This document shows positions 9,131 to 17,642 of a DNA stretch of 64,000 bases, in pieces. The notes under the pieces were generated by a model, which did no database searches, was not told the origin of the DNA, and worked only from the letters and a program-made list of their open reading frames with translations. The stretch comes from Bin52 sp965213935. Its GTDB lineage: Bacteria; Pseudomonadota; Alphaproteobacteria; Thalassobaculales; Thalassobaculaceae. Every line of letters begins with the position of its first letter. Positions within the stretch are counted from its first letter, which is position 1. The stretch covers positions 310,001-374,000 of the forward strand of contig CBDCAO010000011.1 of assembly GCA_965213935.1 (NCBI GenBank), in the 5' to 3' direction. The position numbers and the translations under genes were made by a program.

Positions 9131-10387
9131 TCAGTGCCGGTTCGGGAACGGACCGGCTCCGGGTTCGTCGACCATGCGGCCGCGGCTGAACCGGTCGAGC
9201 GACAGCCGGGAGTTCAGGGGATGCGGGGTACCGGTGGCAATGGTATGGGCGAAGACCCAGCCCGAGCCCGGGGTGGCCTTGAACCCGCCGTAGCACCAGC
9301 CGCAGTTCAGGTACAGGTTGTCGATCGGTGACAGTCCGATGATGGGGCTGCCGTCCATCGACATGTCCATGACGCCGCCCCAGGTCCGCAGCACCCGCAG
9401 GCGTGACAGGCTCGGGATCATCGAAACGCCGGCACTCATGACGTGTTCGATCAGCGGCATGTTTCCGCGCTGCGCGTAGGAGTTGTACATGTCAAGATCG
9501 CCGCCGAACACCAGACCGCCCTTGTCGGACTGGCTGATGTAGAAGTGTCCGACTCCGAAAGTGATGACGGAGTCGATCATCGGCTTGACCGGTTCGCTCA
9601 CGCAGGCCTGAAGCACGTGGGTCTCGATCGGCAGACGCAGCCCCAGCTTCGCGGCCAGGGAACCGGTGTTGCCGGCGACGGCAAACCCGATCCGGTCGCA
9701 GCCGATCGTGCCGCGGCTGGTCTCGACCGCGCGGATGCGGTTGCCTGACATCTCGAACCCGGTCACTTCGCAGTTCTGGATGATGTCGACACCGTGCCGG
9801 TCGGCGGCGCGCGCCAGCCCCCAGGCCACGGCGTCGTGCCGGGCGGTACCGCCGCGTGGCTGCAGCAGCCCGCCCCTGATCGGGAACCGGGCGTTCTGCG
9901 AAAAGTCGAGATAGGGCACCATGCGGCGGACCTGGTCGCGGTCGAGCAGTTCCGCGTCAATGCCGTTCAGTCGCATGGTATTGCCGCGGCGTGCGAAACT
10001 GTCCATCTGGCCGTCGGAATGGCCGAGGTTGAGAACGCCGCGCTGGCTGAACATGACGTTGAAGTTCAGGTCCCGGCTCAGTCCTTCCCACAGCTGCAGC
10101 GACTTCTCGTAGAAGTGTGCGTTCTCGTCGAGCATGTAGTTCGAACGCACGATGGTGGTATTCCGGCCGGTGTTGCCGCCGCCGAGCCAGCCCTTTTCGA
10201 GAACCGCGACGTTGCGCACGCCGTGCAACCTGGCGAGATAGTAGGCGGTGGCCATGCCGTGTCCGCCCCCGCCGACGATGATGACGTCGTAGTGCCGGCG
10301 TGGCTCGGGATCCCGCCAGGCGCGGTTCCATGACCGGTGCCCGCCAAGGGCGTGTCGTACCAGCGAGAAGACGGAGTATTCGGCCAT
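9131..10387 (-). CDS. soxB: Sarcosine oxidase beta subunit
   Basis: 418-residue flavoprotein subunit that oxidises sarcosine; family members bind FAD non-covalently and FMN covalently through a His. The Rossmann GGGGHGMATAYYLAR motif is at residues 39-53, followed by LEKGWLGGGNTGRNTTIVRSNYM. The C-terminal FAD contact region reads NLYLNCGWCYGGFKATPGSGW. First gene of the minus-strand soxBDAG operon. The ATG at 10387 is preceded by a G-rich stretch (GGGGGGGAC) acting as ribosome-binding site. A GC-rich dyad (GGGCCCGG...CCGGGCC) lies in the leader at about 10412-10434. No GcvA/LysR-type regulator or riboswitch could be identified upstream. Confidence 0.95.
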   Translation of the reverse strand: MAEYSVFSLVRHALGGHRSWNRAWRDPEPRRHYDVIIVGGGGHGMATAYYLARLHGVRNVAVLEKGWLGGGNTGRNTTIVRSNYMLDENAHFYEKSLQLWEGLSRDLNFNVMFSQRGVLNLGHSDGQMDSFARRGNTMRLNGIDAELLDRDQVRRMVPYLDFSQNARFPIRGGLLQPRGGTARHDAVAWGLARAADRHGVDIIQNCEVTGFEMSGNRIRAVETSRGTIGCDRIGFAVAGNTGSLAAKLGLRLPIETHVLQACVSEPVKPMIDSVITFGVGHFYISQSDKGGLVFGGDLDMYNSYAQRGNMPLIEHVMSAGVSMIPSLSRLRVLRTWGGVMDMSMDGSPIIGLSPIDNLYLNCGWCYGGFKATPGSGWVFAHTIATGTPHPLNSRLSLDRFSRGRMVDEPGAGPFPNRH

Positions 10388-10551
10388 GCAGTCCCCCCCG
10401 CAGGGATCGAGGCCCGGAGCGTGCCGGGCCCGAAGGCGCCTTCATATCATTCTGATACCTGTCTTTGCACTTGATTCATCGTCACCAACAAGGAGCCGGG
10501 AACCAGCAAGGGAACGGCGCTGGCATCGATGTACCCCGAGGGCACGCCAGA

Positions 10552-10914
10552 CTATCCGAGTGCCGAGGCGGAGAAGTTGCTGCCGCTCGAAGGCGTGTAC
10601 GCTTTTGCGATCGACGACTTCGAGTGCCTGACGAATTCGCCTGCATCACCGCAGCTGGTGTCCGAAACGTACATCACGTTTCGGACACCGCTTGATTCGT
10701 CGTGCCTGCCCCGCAAGGCCTCGCGGAACATCTGCGCAGCGCCGTCAAGTCCCTCCTCCGCGTGTTCAATGCAACAGACCAGGTCATGGGCGTCCTTCCC
10801 CACGAAACGCTGATCGAACGCGAACGCCTTCAGGCAGGTGAAGCTCACCAGATCAGCGTGTCTAACCCGAAGTTCCAGCCATGGCCAAGCATACCAGATT
10901 GAATATATTGGCAT
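10552..10914 (-). pseudogene. Fragment resembling a nucleotidyltransferase-like protein
   Basis: An open frame whose central part (LKAFAFDQRFVGKDAHDLVCCIEHAEEG, about residues 28-55) resembles the KDAxDL segment near the C-terminus of MNT/AbiEii-like nucleotidyltransferases. The first ten residues are encoded by the end of the adjacent IS1634-like element, so the gene appears truncated by that insertion. The continuation was not found on the other side of the element. The rest of 10388-10551, upstream of soxB, holds no recognisable gene. Family assignment is tentative, from one motif. Confidence 0.35.
10657..10689. repeat. Perfect 14-bp inverted repeat with 5-bp spacer
   Basis: GGTGTCCGAAACGT at 10657-10670 is mirrored exactly by ACGTTTCGGACACC at 10676-10689, with acatc between. 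There is no T-run on either side, so it is not a typical intrinsic terminator. It lies between soxB and the IS1634-like element, inside the gene fragment. It could be an operator or a recombination site. Confidence 0.8.
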
Positions 10915-12695
10915 TCTGGATAAAGGAGAGTGTCGCTACTGGGAACGGAGCAGCCGCACGCCGAGGTGGTCGAGTATTTTCCTCTGGAGCGGCGTGGGCC
11001 GGGTAATGGCCTGGAAGGGTTCGGCGCCCGGGATGTGGGGCGCCACGGTGTTGCGGGTGATGGTGGCAAGATCGTCGATGAGGGTGCGGAAGCTGTGCAC
11101 CGGATCACCGTCGGTTGTTGTTCTGGTGGCCGCCTTGTCCTGGGCACTCATTGATCTCTTCGCCGGCGCCACGACGGACGGGCGCCGGGCCTTGGCGCCT
11201 TCGGCATCCTCGTCGTCAAACAGCATGGGTTTGAGTTTCTGGCGCATGTGCCATTCCACGTAGTAGGCGAGCATGCACAGGAAGACGTGGGCACGAACCC
11301 GGGGTTCGGTGCGGTGGAAGACGGGGCGGACCTTGAGGTCCATGGTCTTCAGGCTGCGGAAGGCCCGCTCCACGGAGCTCAACCTCTTGTATGCCTGCAC
11401 CGTTCCGGGTCCGTCGAGTTCGGTCTCCGGCAGGCTGGTGCGGATCACGTAGAGACCGTCGAGCCTGGCCTCGGCAGCGATGGACGTTTCATCGCGCTGC
11501 CAGGTGAAGACGCCGTCGTCGTCGATGGACCATGTGAAGTGCTTTGCCATCTTGTGCCTGCCGATGACCCTGCCGACCCTCTCTCCGATCTTGTCGGCTC
11601 CCGTGAGACGGCGCTTCTTGCGCCGTGTCGCCGCACCGATGGGTTCAAGCAGGGCCTCGGTGGCTTCGAGCAGTTCCTGTCGCTTGCGGGCCCGGTCCTC
11701 GGCCAGCAGCGGATTGCGACAGACCATGAGGCGCTCGCCGGGGTATGCGTCACTGGTGATCTCCACCAGGTCTGTTTCATCGAACAGCGACATCTCCACG
11801 TCACCGGCCTCGACCAGGGCACGGATGGCCGGTCCCCTGAGAGCACTGATCCAGTCCAGACCCGCAGGCTTCACCTCCTCGCGGATGCGCGCCTCGGTCA
11901 GCATCCCGCGGTCCCCCACCAGCACCACCTTCGCAAGGGAGAAGCGCTCCTGCACCGTGGCGATCTGTGAGCCCACTGTCGCCGGATCCGCGGTGTTGCC
12001 GGAGAACACCTCCACCGAGACCGGACATCCGTCGCGGTCGCACAACAGGCCGAACTCGATCTGCAGCGTGCCCTTCTTGCCGTCCCGGGAATGTCCGCGT
12101 TTGGCCAGGGGACATGATCTCCCTTCCATCCATACGGAAGTCAGGTCGTACAGGATCAGGCAGCCCTCTTCGAGGTGCCGCTTCGCCAGGCCCTGCTCGA
12201 TCCTCTCCTGGCGCTCGAGCAGCCAGTCCATGGCGGCATACAGGTCGTCCTCGTCGAGTTCGGGATCGAGCATCTCGCCCAGGGTGCTCGCCGCCGTGGC
12301 CTCGGCCAGTCCCCGCGCCGTGGCCAGCTTCGAGGCCGGCTCGAGGATCCTCGCTGCGATCATGGCCATCACCTGATCGCGCCGGGGCGATGGCCTGGGG
12401 TCGATCAACCGGTCCAGTCCGAGCTTCCCGAGAGTTCCCAGCACTGCCGCGACATGGCCATGAGGAAGCGAGCGGACGATGTCGAAGGCGTCCTCGAGGC
12501 GTGGCACCGCGGTGCCTCCCTTGAGCAGGCATCGCAAACCTTCGACCAGAGCAGACGGCCAGTTTGTGAGGTTGGCGAGGGTGCGCTTCCTGACCTTGCC
12601 GCCTTCGCGATAGGACTCGCGCAGCAGGATGGCGGGCGGGGAGGACCGGTTGGGGACGGATTCGATGTACATGGCTACCCATAATACCAACACAT
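10903..12695 (-). mobile_element. IS1634-like insertion sequence
   Basis: About 1.8 kb unit bounded by imperfect inverted repeats. The left end is ATATATTGGCATTCTGGATA (10903-10922). The right end, read on the minus strand, is ATGTGTTGGTATTATGGGTA (12676-12695), matching at 14 of 20 positions with the TTGG, ATT and TGG blocks aligned. It contains a single intact transposase. Ends are approximate and no target-site duplication was identified. It separates the sox operon from the exporter operon and disrupts a small gene fragment on its left. The 245 bp to its right (12696-12940) hold no gene I recognise. Confidence 0.65.
10936..12672 (-). CDS. IS1634-family (IS4 superfamily) DDE transposase
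   Basis: 578-residue transposase, apparently intact. Signatures are an N-terminal RESYREGGKVRKRTLANL, the first-Asp region DLTSVWMEGRSCPLAKRGHSRDGKKG, the VLVGDRGMLTEARI segment with the second Asp, and the C-terminal YKRLSSVERAFRSLKTMDL with the catalytic Glu in its insertion-type E region. These are typical of IS1634 elements, which carry a long beta-strand insertion before the Glu. The ATG at 12672 (MYIESVPNRSSPP) was chosen; the frame is open seven codons further upstream inside the right inverted repeat. With no frameshift visible, it may still be active. Confidence 0.88.
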   Translation of the reverse strand: MYIESVPNRSSPPAILLRESYREGGKVRKRTLANLTNWPSALVEGLRCLLKGGTAVPRLEDAFDIVRSLPHGHVAAVLGTLGKLGLDRLIDPRPSPRRDQVMAMIAARILEPASKLATARGLAEATAASTLGEMLDPELDEDDLYAAMDWLLERQERIEQGLAKRHLEEGCLILYDLTSVWMEGRSCPLAKRGHSRDGKKGTLQIEFGLLCDRDGCPVSVEVFSGNTADPATVGSQIATVQERFSLAKVVLVGDRGMLTEARIREEVKPAGLDWISALRGPAIRALVEAGDVEMSLFDETDLVEITSDAYPGERLMVCRNPLLAEDRARKRQELLEATEALLEPIGAATRRKKRRLTGADKIGERVGRVIGRHKMAKHFTWSIDDDGVFTWQRDETSIAAEARLDGLYVIRTSLPETELDGPGTVQAYKRLSSVERAFRSLKTMDLKVRPVFHRTEPRVRAHVFLCMLAYYVEWHMRQKLKPMLFDDEDAEGAKARRPSVVAPAKRSMSAQDKAATRTTTDGDPVHSFRTLIDDLATITRNTVAPHIPGAEPFQAITRPTPLQRKILDHLGVRLLRSQ

Positions 12696-12940
12696 CTCAC
12701 CATGTCAATGCAAATATCCATAATGACATGGGTACATCCTGTTGTCCGAAAATCCGCAAGAATCCCGCCGAAGCACACACTTGGGCACAAGTATCAACCG
12801 GAAATCAGGGGAACTTCAGACCAACTGCCGCTTGGTTTCGAGGACAATCAGGAAGGGACAAGTCTTGTCAGGCAAATGAATTGCTCAGGAGTCCCCTTCG
12901 AAACGGTGTTGCTGAAACCGGGCTGGAGGCGGGCAGAGCG

Positions 12941-15253
12941 TCAATCTTGCGAAGGACTGCGGACGAGCCACGCTCCAATGGCTGGCAGCAGCACCACGGC
13001 TCCGATCATGTTGATCAGGAACATGAAGGTCAGAATGATGCCCATGTCGGCCTGGAACTTGAGCGGGGACACGCACCAGGTCGCAACGCCGGCGGCGAGC
13101 GTCAGTCCGGTCAGGGTGACCCCAGCGCCGGTGGAGGACAGGGTCGCGGCGTAGGCCTCGGCAAAGCCGAGGCCGGAGCGCAGGAACTCGCGCAACCGGC
13201 CATAAATGTAGATGCCGTAGTCGACCCCGATGCCGATGCCGAGTGCCACGACCGGCAGGGTCGAGATCTTGAGCCCGATTTCCATGAACGCCATCAGCGC
13301 GTAGGCAAGCACCGATGCCAGCGCCAGTGGCACGATGATGCAGGTCGTGGCAGGTGCGGACCGGAACGACAACAGGCACAGCAGGATGACAGCACCCGAC
13401 ACGTAGCCGAGGATCGGGAACTGCGCCGCGTCAACTTCCTCGTTGGTTGCCGCCATGACCCCGACATTCCCCGATGCCAGACGGAAGCGGATGCGCCCGT
13501 CCGGGGAGTCCCGTTCGAACGCCTTTACCTCGGCAACGATGCGTTCGATGGTCTCGGCCTTGTGGTCCGCAGTGTAGATGTGGACCGGCATCACGCTGCA
13601 GTCGGTGTTCAGCAACCCGCTTGCGGTGTGAACCGGCGACACCGCCTGCACCATGGAGTACTGGTTACGCGGCAGGGTTCTCCACTTCAGGCTGCCCTCG
13701 TTCCATCCGGCGTGGATGCCCTTGGCCACGCCGGCGAGACCGAGCACCGATTGTACGCCCTCAATGTTGCGCATGCGCCATTCAAACTCGTCGAGCACGG
13801 TCATCACCGTGTGATCGATACAGGCTTCCGTCGCCGCCTCGCCGATCACCGTCAGCACGTCGACTCCGATGGCGAACCGATCGGTGATCACCTTCGCGTC
13901 ACGGTTGTAGACCGCCGATTCACGCAGTTCGGGCACGCCGCGATGTTCGTCGCCGACCCGCACCTTCGGGGCGTGCCAGGCACCGACGGCAAACAGAACG
14001 ACGGCGGTGAGGATGACAGTCGCGGCAGAGCGCCGCTGTGCCACCCGCGCGATCCGGGTCCACAGCGGCCTGAGCCTGTCGTCCCGGTTGCCCGCCGCGC
14101 GGCGTTCGTGCTCCGACATCTCGATGAACGAGAGCAGGACCGGCAGCAAAAGCAGATTTGTCAGGATCACGGCGGCCACGCCGAGGCTCGCGGTCATCGC
14201 GATCTCGCGGATCACCTGTACCTCGATGAAGGCGATGGCCATGAACCCGACTGAGTCCGACGCCAGGGCCACGATGCCTGGCACCAGCAGGCGGCGGAAC
14301 CCGGCCCGGGCAGCATCGAGTGCCGGCCGTCCCTCGAGCATCTCGGAGCAGATCGCGGTCACCATCTGCACGCCGTGGCTGACACCGATTGCAAAGACCA
14401 GAAACGGTACCAGGATCGACATCGGATCGAGGCCGAAACCGAGCACCGTCAGCCCGCCGATCTGCCAGAGCACCGCGATCAGGGAACAGCCGAGCGGCAG
14501 CAGTGTCAGGCGCACCGATCGGGTGTAGGCGAGCACGAACAGGAAGGTGATCAGCAAGGTCAGCCCGAAGAACCCGATCACCCGGGTTGCACCGTCCGAG
14601 ATGTCGCCGACGAGCTTTGCGAACCCGATGATGTGCACGTCGACGTCCGCGCGGGAGGCGGCATCCGCACGGATGCGCTCGAGCGCGTCGGCTACCTCCA
14701 CGTAATCGAGGCGCTCGCCGGTGTTCGGGTGGAATTCCAGGAGCTTGGCGCTGACCAGTGCGCCCCCGAGGTCGTTGGCAACCAGCCGTCCGACCACCCC
14801 GGCCTTGATGATGTTCTCCCGAACCCGGGCCATGCCGGCTGCGTCGGGCGTGAAGTTGGCCGGAACCACGTCGCCCGCCACCACCCCGTCCTCGACCACA
14901 TCGATGAACCGGACATTGGGTGTCAGGACCGAGTAGACCTGGGTGCGGTCGACCCCGGGGATGAAGAAGGTGGCATCGGTGACGGCCCGGAGAACCTCGA
15001 AGAATTCCGGGGTAAACATGTTGCCGTCGCGCGCCATGATCGCGATCGCGACCCGGTCGGCGCCGCCGAACTCGTCCCGGTACTGCAGGAAGGTCTGCAT
15101 GTACTCGTGATTGACCGGAATGAGCTTGGTGAACCCGGCGTCGAGCCTGAACTCCAAGGCGCACCAGGCCATGAACAGGCTTGCTGCCAGGAAGGCGGCG
15201 AGCACGGAGCGCCGGTAGCGAAACAGCAGCGCTCCGGGATCCGGCATCACCAC
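12941..15253 (-). CDS. RND-superfamily (MMPL) exporter
   Basis: 770-residue inner-membrane transporter with the two-fold MMPL/SSD layout. One TM helix at about 10-30 (SVLAAFLAASLFMAWCALEF) is followed by a large periplasmic loop (FTKLIPVNHEYMQTFLQYRD). A block of TM helices at about 225-370 includes VIGFFGLTLLITFLFVLAY and ILVPFLVFAIGVSHGVQM. A second periplasmic loop and a second TM block (LGIGIGVDYGIYIYGRLREF) follow. Such proteins are driven by the proton gradient and move lipids or other hydrophobic molecules. Last gene of an operon with DUF1302, DUF1329 and a YCF48-like protein, a recurring combination in Proteobacteria that handle steroids, terpenes or long-chain compounds. The cargo here is unknown. 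Confidence 0.9.
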   Translation of the reverse strand: MVMPDPGALLFRYRRSVLAAFLAASLFMAWCALEFRLDAGFTKLIPVNHEYMQTFLQYRDEFGGADRVAIAIMARDGNMFTPEFFEVLRAVTDATFFIPGVDRTQVYSVLTPNVRFIDVVEDGVVAGDVVPANFTPDAAGMARVRENIIKAGVVGRLVANDLGGALVSAKLLEFHPNTGERLDYVEVADALERIRADAASRADVDVHIIGFAKLVGDISDGATRVIGFFGLTLLITFLFVLAYTRSVRLTLLPLGCSLIAVLWQIGGLTVLGFGLDPMSILVPFLVFAIGVSHGVQMVTAICSEMLEGRPALDAARAGFRRLLVPGIVALASDSVGFMAIAFIEVQVIREIAMTASLGVAAVILTNLLLLPVLLSFIEMSEHERRAAGNRDDRLRPLWTRIARVAQRRSAATVILTAVVLFAVGAWHAPKVRVGDEHRGVPELRESAVYNRDAKVITDRFAIGVDVLTVIGEAATEACIDHTVMTVLDEFEWRMRNIEGVQSVLGLAGVAKGIHAGWNEGSLKWRTLPRNQYSMVQAVSPVHTASGLLNTDCSVMPVHIYTADHKAETIERIVAEVKAFERDSPDGRIRFRLASGNVGVMAATNEEVDAAQFPILGYVSGAVILLCLLSFRSAPATTCIIVPLALASVLAYALMAFMEIGLKISTLPVVALGIGIGVDYGIYIYGRLREFLRSGLGFAEAYAATLSSTGAGVTLTGLTLAAGVATWCVSPLKFQADMGIILTFMFLINMIGAVVLLPAIGAWLVRSPSQD

Positions 15254-15289
15254 AGGCTCCGGGCCGGGTTTGCACGACCGGGCATCGGC

Positions 15290-16246
15290 CTAGTCGTCGC
15301 CACCGGTTCGATGCCGCAGCACTCCCGGCTGGCCATAGAGCAGGACCGACCGGTCTGCGAGCTCGAGCGCACCGGCAAGCGCCGGCCGAGCGGGAAGCCG
15401 GTCGAGCCAGCTCTTCAGGGTGCGCGGGTCGAGCGTGATGACCACTCCTTCAAGACCCGTCAGCAGAAGCCGGCCGTCATCGAGGCGCAGCATGCCGGTC
15501 AGGGTCGACGGCACATCGGTCGCGATCCTCGACCAGGTCTCGCCGGCGTCGGTCGACTGGAACAGGCGCCCCTTCAGCCCGGCCAGCACCAGCCTGTCCC
15601 TGTCCAGCGCGACGGCGCCGAACCAGGACCCGGCATAGGGAGATGGAAGTGCCTGCCAGGTCCGGCCGGCATCGTCGGAGCGGTAGATGGCGCCGGCTTC
15701 GCCGGCGATGAACATCCGGGTGCCGTCAGGGTCGGCCGGGACCAGCACGTTCAGGTGAAAGTCGTCATCACTGATGAGGCGCGACTCCCAGCTTTCGCCA
15801 CCATCCCGGGTCTCGAGGAAATAGCCGTAGGCGCCTACCGCAAACCCGGCCTTCGCGTCCCTGAACCAGACGTCCAGCAACGGGCGCTCCTCCTCGGGTG
15901 CGCAGTGCACGATCCGCCAGGTGGCGCCCCCGTCGCGTGTGCGCAGGATGACCGCGTCATGTCCGACAGCCCAGCCGTCCTTCTCGCCGGCGAAGTCGAC
16001 CGCGGTCAGCAGAACCCGGGTCGGCACCGCCGACTGGTTCCAGGTGGCACCATCGTCAGCGGAAACGAGCACGTGGCCCCGGTCACCGACCACGACCAGA
16101 CTGCTGCCTGTGTCGGCTCCGTCGAGAAGCAGTGAACGGCTCGCGAGCGGGGCGGCTCCTGATTCTGCCACACAGTCGGCAGACGCCGCTGCGCCTTCCA
16201 GCACGATCATCGCCAGTCCCGCGGCTGCGGGGATGAGCCATCCCAT
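15290..16246 (-). CDS. Secreted YCF48-like beta-propeller protein
   Basis: 318 residues. An N-terminal hydrophobic stretch (LIPAAAGLAMIVLEGAAASA) looks like a Sec signal peptide. The rest is a repeated propeller with the YCF48/BNR signature: DDGATWNQS, RDGGATWRIV, RDGGESWESR, SDDAGRTWQAL and STDAGETWSRI, spaced about 40-45 residues apart. YCF48-like proteins support assembly of photosystem II in cyanobacteria, but this branch accompanies MMPL/DUF1329/DUF1302 genes and probably acts as a periplasmic scaffold for the export machine (inference). It lies 36 bp before the transporter gene and 23 bp after the DUF1329 gene, so it is almost certainly cotranscribed. Confidence 0.88.
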   Translation of the reverse strand: MGWLIPAAAGLAMIVLEGAAASADCVAESGAAPLASRSLLLDGADTGSSLVVVGDRGHVLVSADDGATWNQSAVPTRVLLTAVDFAGEKDGWAVGHDAVILRTRDGGATWRIVHCAPEEERPLLDVWFRDAKAGFAVGAYGYFLETRDGGESWESRLISDDDFHLNVLVPADPDGTRMFIAGEAGAIYRSDDAGRTWQALPSPYAGSWFGAVALDRDRLVLAGLKGRLFQSTDAGETWSRIATDVPSTLTGMLRLDDGRLLLTGLEGVVITLDPRTLKSWLDRLPARPALAGALELADRSVLLYGQPGVLRHRTGGDD

Positions 16247-16269
16247 GGCGGCCCGGCCGCGAGAGCTGC

Positions 16270-17631
16270 TCAGCGGCGTCCCGCGCGGCGAAGGGCGGCC
16301 GGCGAGAAGTCCCGGGCGGTGACATCCGAGTCAAAGGTGCACATCTCTGTGTCGTTGTTCAGCCCCAATGCGAGGTACCGGCCGGCCTGCAGGTCGGTAT
16401 GGGTCTCCAGCGTCGGCCAGATCAGCGGTTTCTCGTAGTAGTTGATGACGTGGCCCTCGGACACCCGCCAGAGCTGGTCCCGATTGTCGTAGAGGTCGAC
16501 GACCAGTATCTGCCACGAGTCTTCGTCGATGTAGAAGGTCCGGCGCTTGTAGAGATGACGCGCACCGTCACGCAGCACGGCGTCGACCACCCAGACCCGG
16601 TGCAGCTCGTAGCGCAGGTGATCCGGGTTGGCGTGCAGGGGTGTAAGGATGTCGGACAGTGACAGCTGGTCGCTGTGTGCCCGGTACGAGTTGTAGGGGA
16701 CGTAAATCTCCTTCTTGCCAACCAGCGTCCAGTCGTAGCGGTCGACCGCGCCGTTGAACATGTCGAACTGGTCGGCAGTACGAAGACCGTCGCTTGTTGT
16801 CCCCGGGTTGTCGTAGGCGACGTTCGGGGCCCGCCGGACCCGTCGCTGGCCGGGGTTGTAGACCCAGGCCTTCCTCGGCTCGCGCACCTGGTTCATGGTT
16901 TCGTGCACCAGCACGATGCCGCCTGCAAGGCGTGCCGGTGCCAGGACGTTCTGCCTGAAGTAGATCATGGTGTTGCCGAGCTCGTCCTCGGTCATTCCGG
17001 GCAGGGAGTAGCGAACTTCCGCCTCGACGCTGAGACGGACCACCGTGTAGTCGCCCCCCCGAGTCACCGCCGCCTGGCCAAGCTCGCATTTCACGGTTTC
17101 GCCGCGGTAGCGCAGCAGGTGGTTCCACATCACCTCCAGCGCGGAGGAGGGGATCGGGAACGGAATGCCGACCGTGGCCCCGGCAACGCCGTTGCCGTCG
17201 TCGACCAGGGTTGCGGTCTCGGCGACCCGACGGGTGGCATCATAGATGCGTTGCGGTGCCGAGGCGCTGCGCCGGGTCGGATAGACGTTCATGCGAAAGC
17301 TGGGGTAGAGCTCAAGCATCCGCTGATGACCCACCGACAGCCGGACCCGGTGCTGGTCGATGTTGGACCCGTCGATGACCGTGACCGGCTGGTCATCGGC
17401 ATACGGGTCCTGATGATGGTCTCCCGGCGAATAGCCGTCGGGCGGGCTGGTGATCCCGCCGTCCCAGGCCGGAATGCTGTCGTCCGCATTGCCGGCGCGC
17501 TCTGCCCCGAGTGGGGTCAGATCCCGGCCGAGGCGATCCGCTTCCTGTTTGGTGATCTTTGCGGTTGCCTGACCGGCCGGTCCGATGACCAGGGCAAGTG
17601 CGAGAACGACTCCGAGAATCGCTGGATACAT
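16270..17631 (-). CDS. DUF1329 family exported protein (LolA/LolB-like fold expected)
   Basis: 453 residues with an N-terminal signal peptide (MYPAILGVVLALALVIGPAGQATA). Family marks are ITKQEADRLGRDLTPLGAERAGN, IPAWDGGITSPPDGY and the C-terminal LALGLNNDTEMCTFDSDVTARDFSPAALRR. DUF1329 proteins are periplasmic or outer-membrane associated and structurally related to lipoprotein carriers; they co-occur with DUF1302 outer-membrane proteins. The gene lies 11 bp after the DUF1302 gene. It probably binds a hydrophobic ligand passing between the RND pump and the outer membrane (inference). Length is normal for the family. Confidence 0.92.
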   Translation of the reverse strand: MYPAILGVVLALALVIGPAGQATAKITKQEADRLGRDLTPLGAERAGNADDSIPAWDGGITSPPDGYSPGDHHQDPYADDQPVTVIDGSNIDQHRVRLSVGHQRMLELYPSFRMNVYPTRRSASAPQRIYDATRRVAETATLVDDGNGVAGATVGIPFPIPSSALEVMWNHLLRYRGETVKCELGQAAVTRGGDYTVVRLSVEAEVRYSLPGMTEDELGNTMIYFRQNVLAPARLAGGIVLVHETMNQVREPRKAWVYNPGQRRVRRAPNVAYDNPGTTSDGLRTADQFDMFNGAVDRYDWTLVGKKEIYVPYNSYRAHSDQLSLSDILTPLHANPDHLRYELHRVWVVDAVLRDGARHLYKRRTFYIDEDSWQILVVDLYDNRDQLWRVSEGHVINYYEKPLIWPTLETHTDLQAGRYLALGLNNDTEMCTFDSDVTARDFSPAALRRAGRR

Positions 17632-17642
17632 GGCTGCATTCC

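Noticed and set aside
10412..10434. GC-rich dyad in the soxB leader considered as a riboswitch or attenuator
   Set aside because: A single short stem without conserved ligand-core bases or a T-run; nothing supports a glycine or SAM riboswitch.
12629..16135. Long plus-strand open frames opposite the RND exporter and YCF48-like genes
   Set aside because: Shadows of the real minus-strand genes; no ribosome-binding sites or domains.
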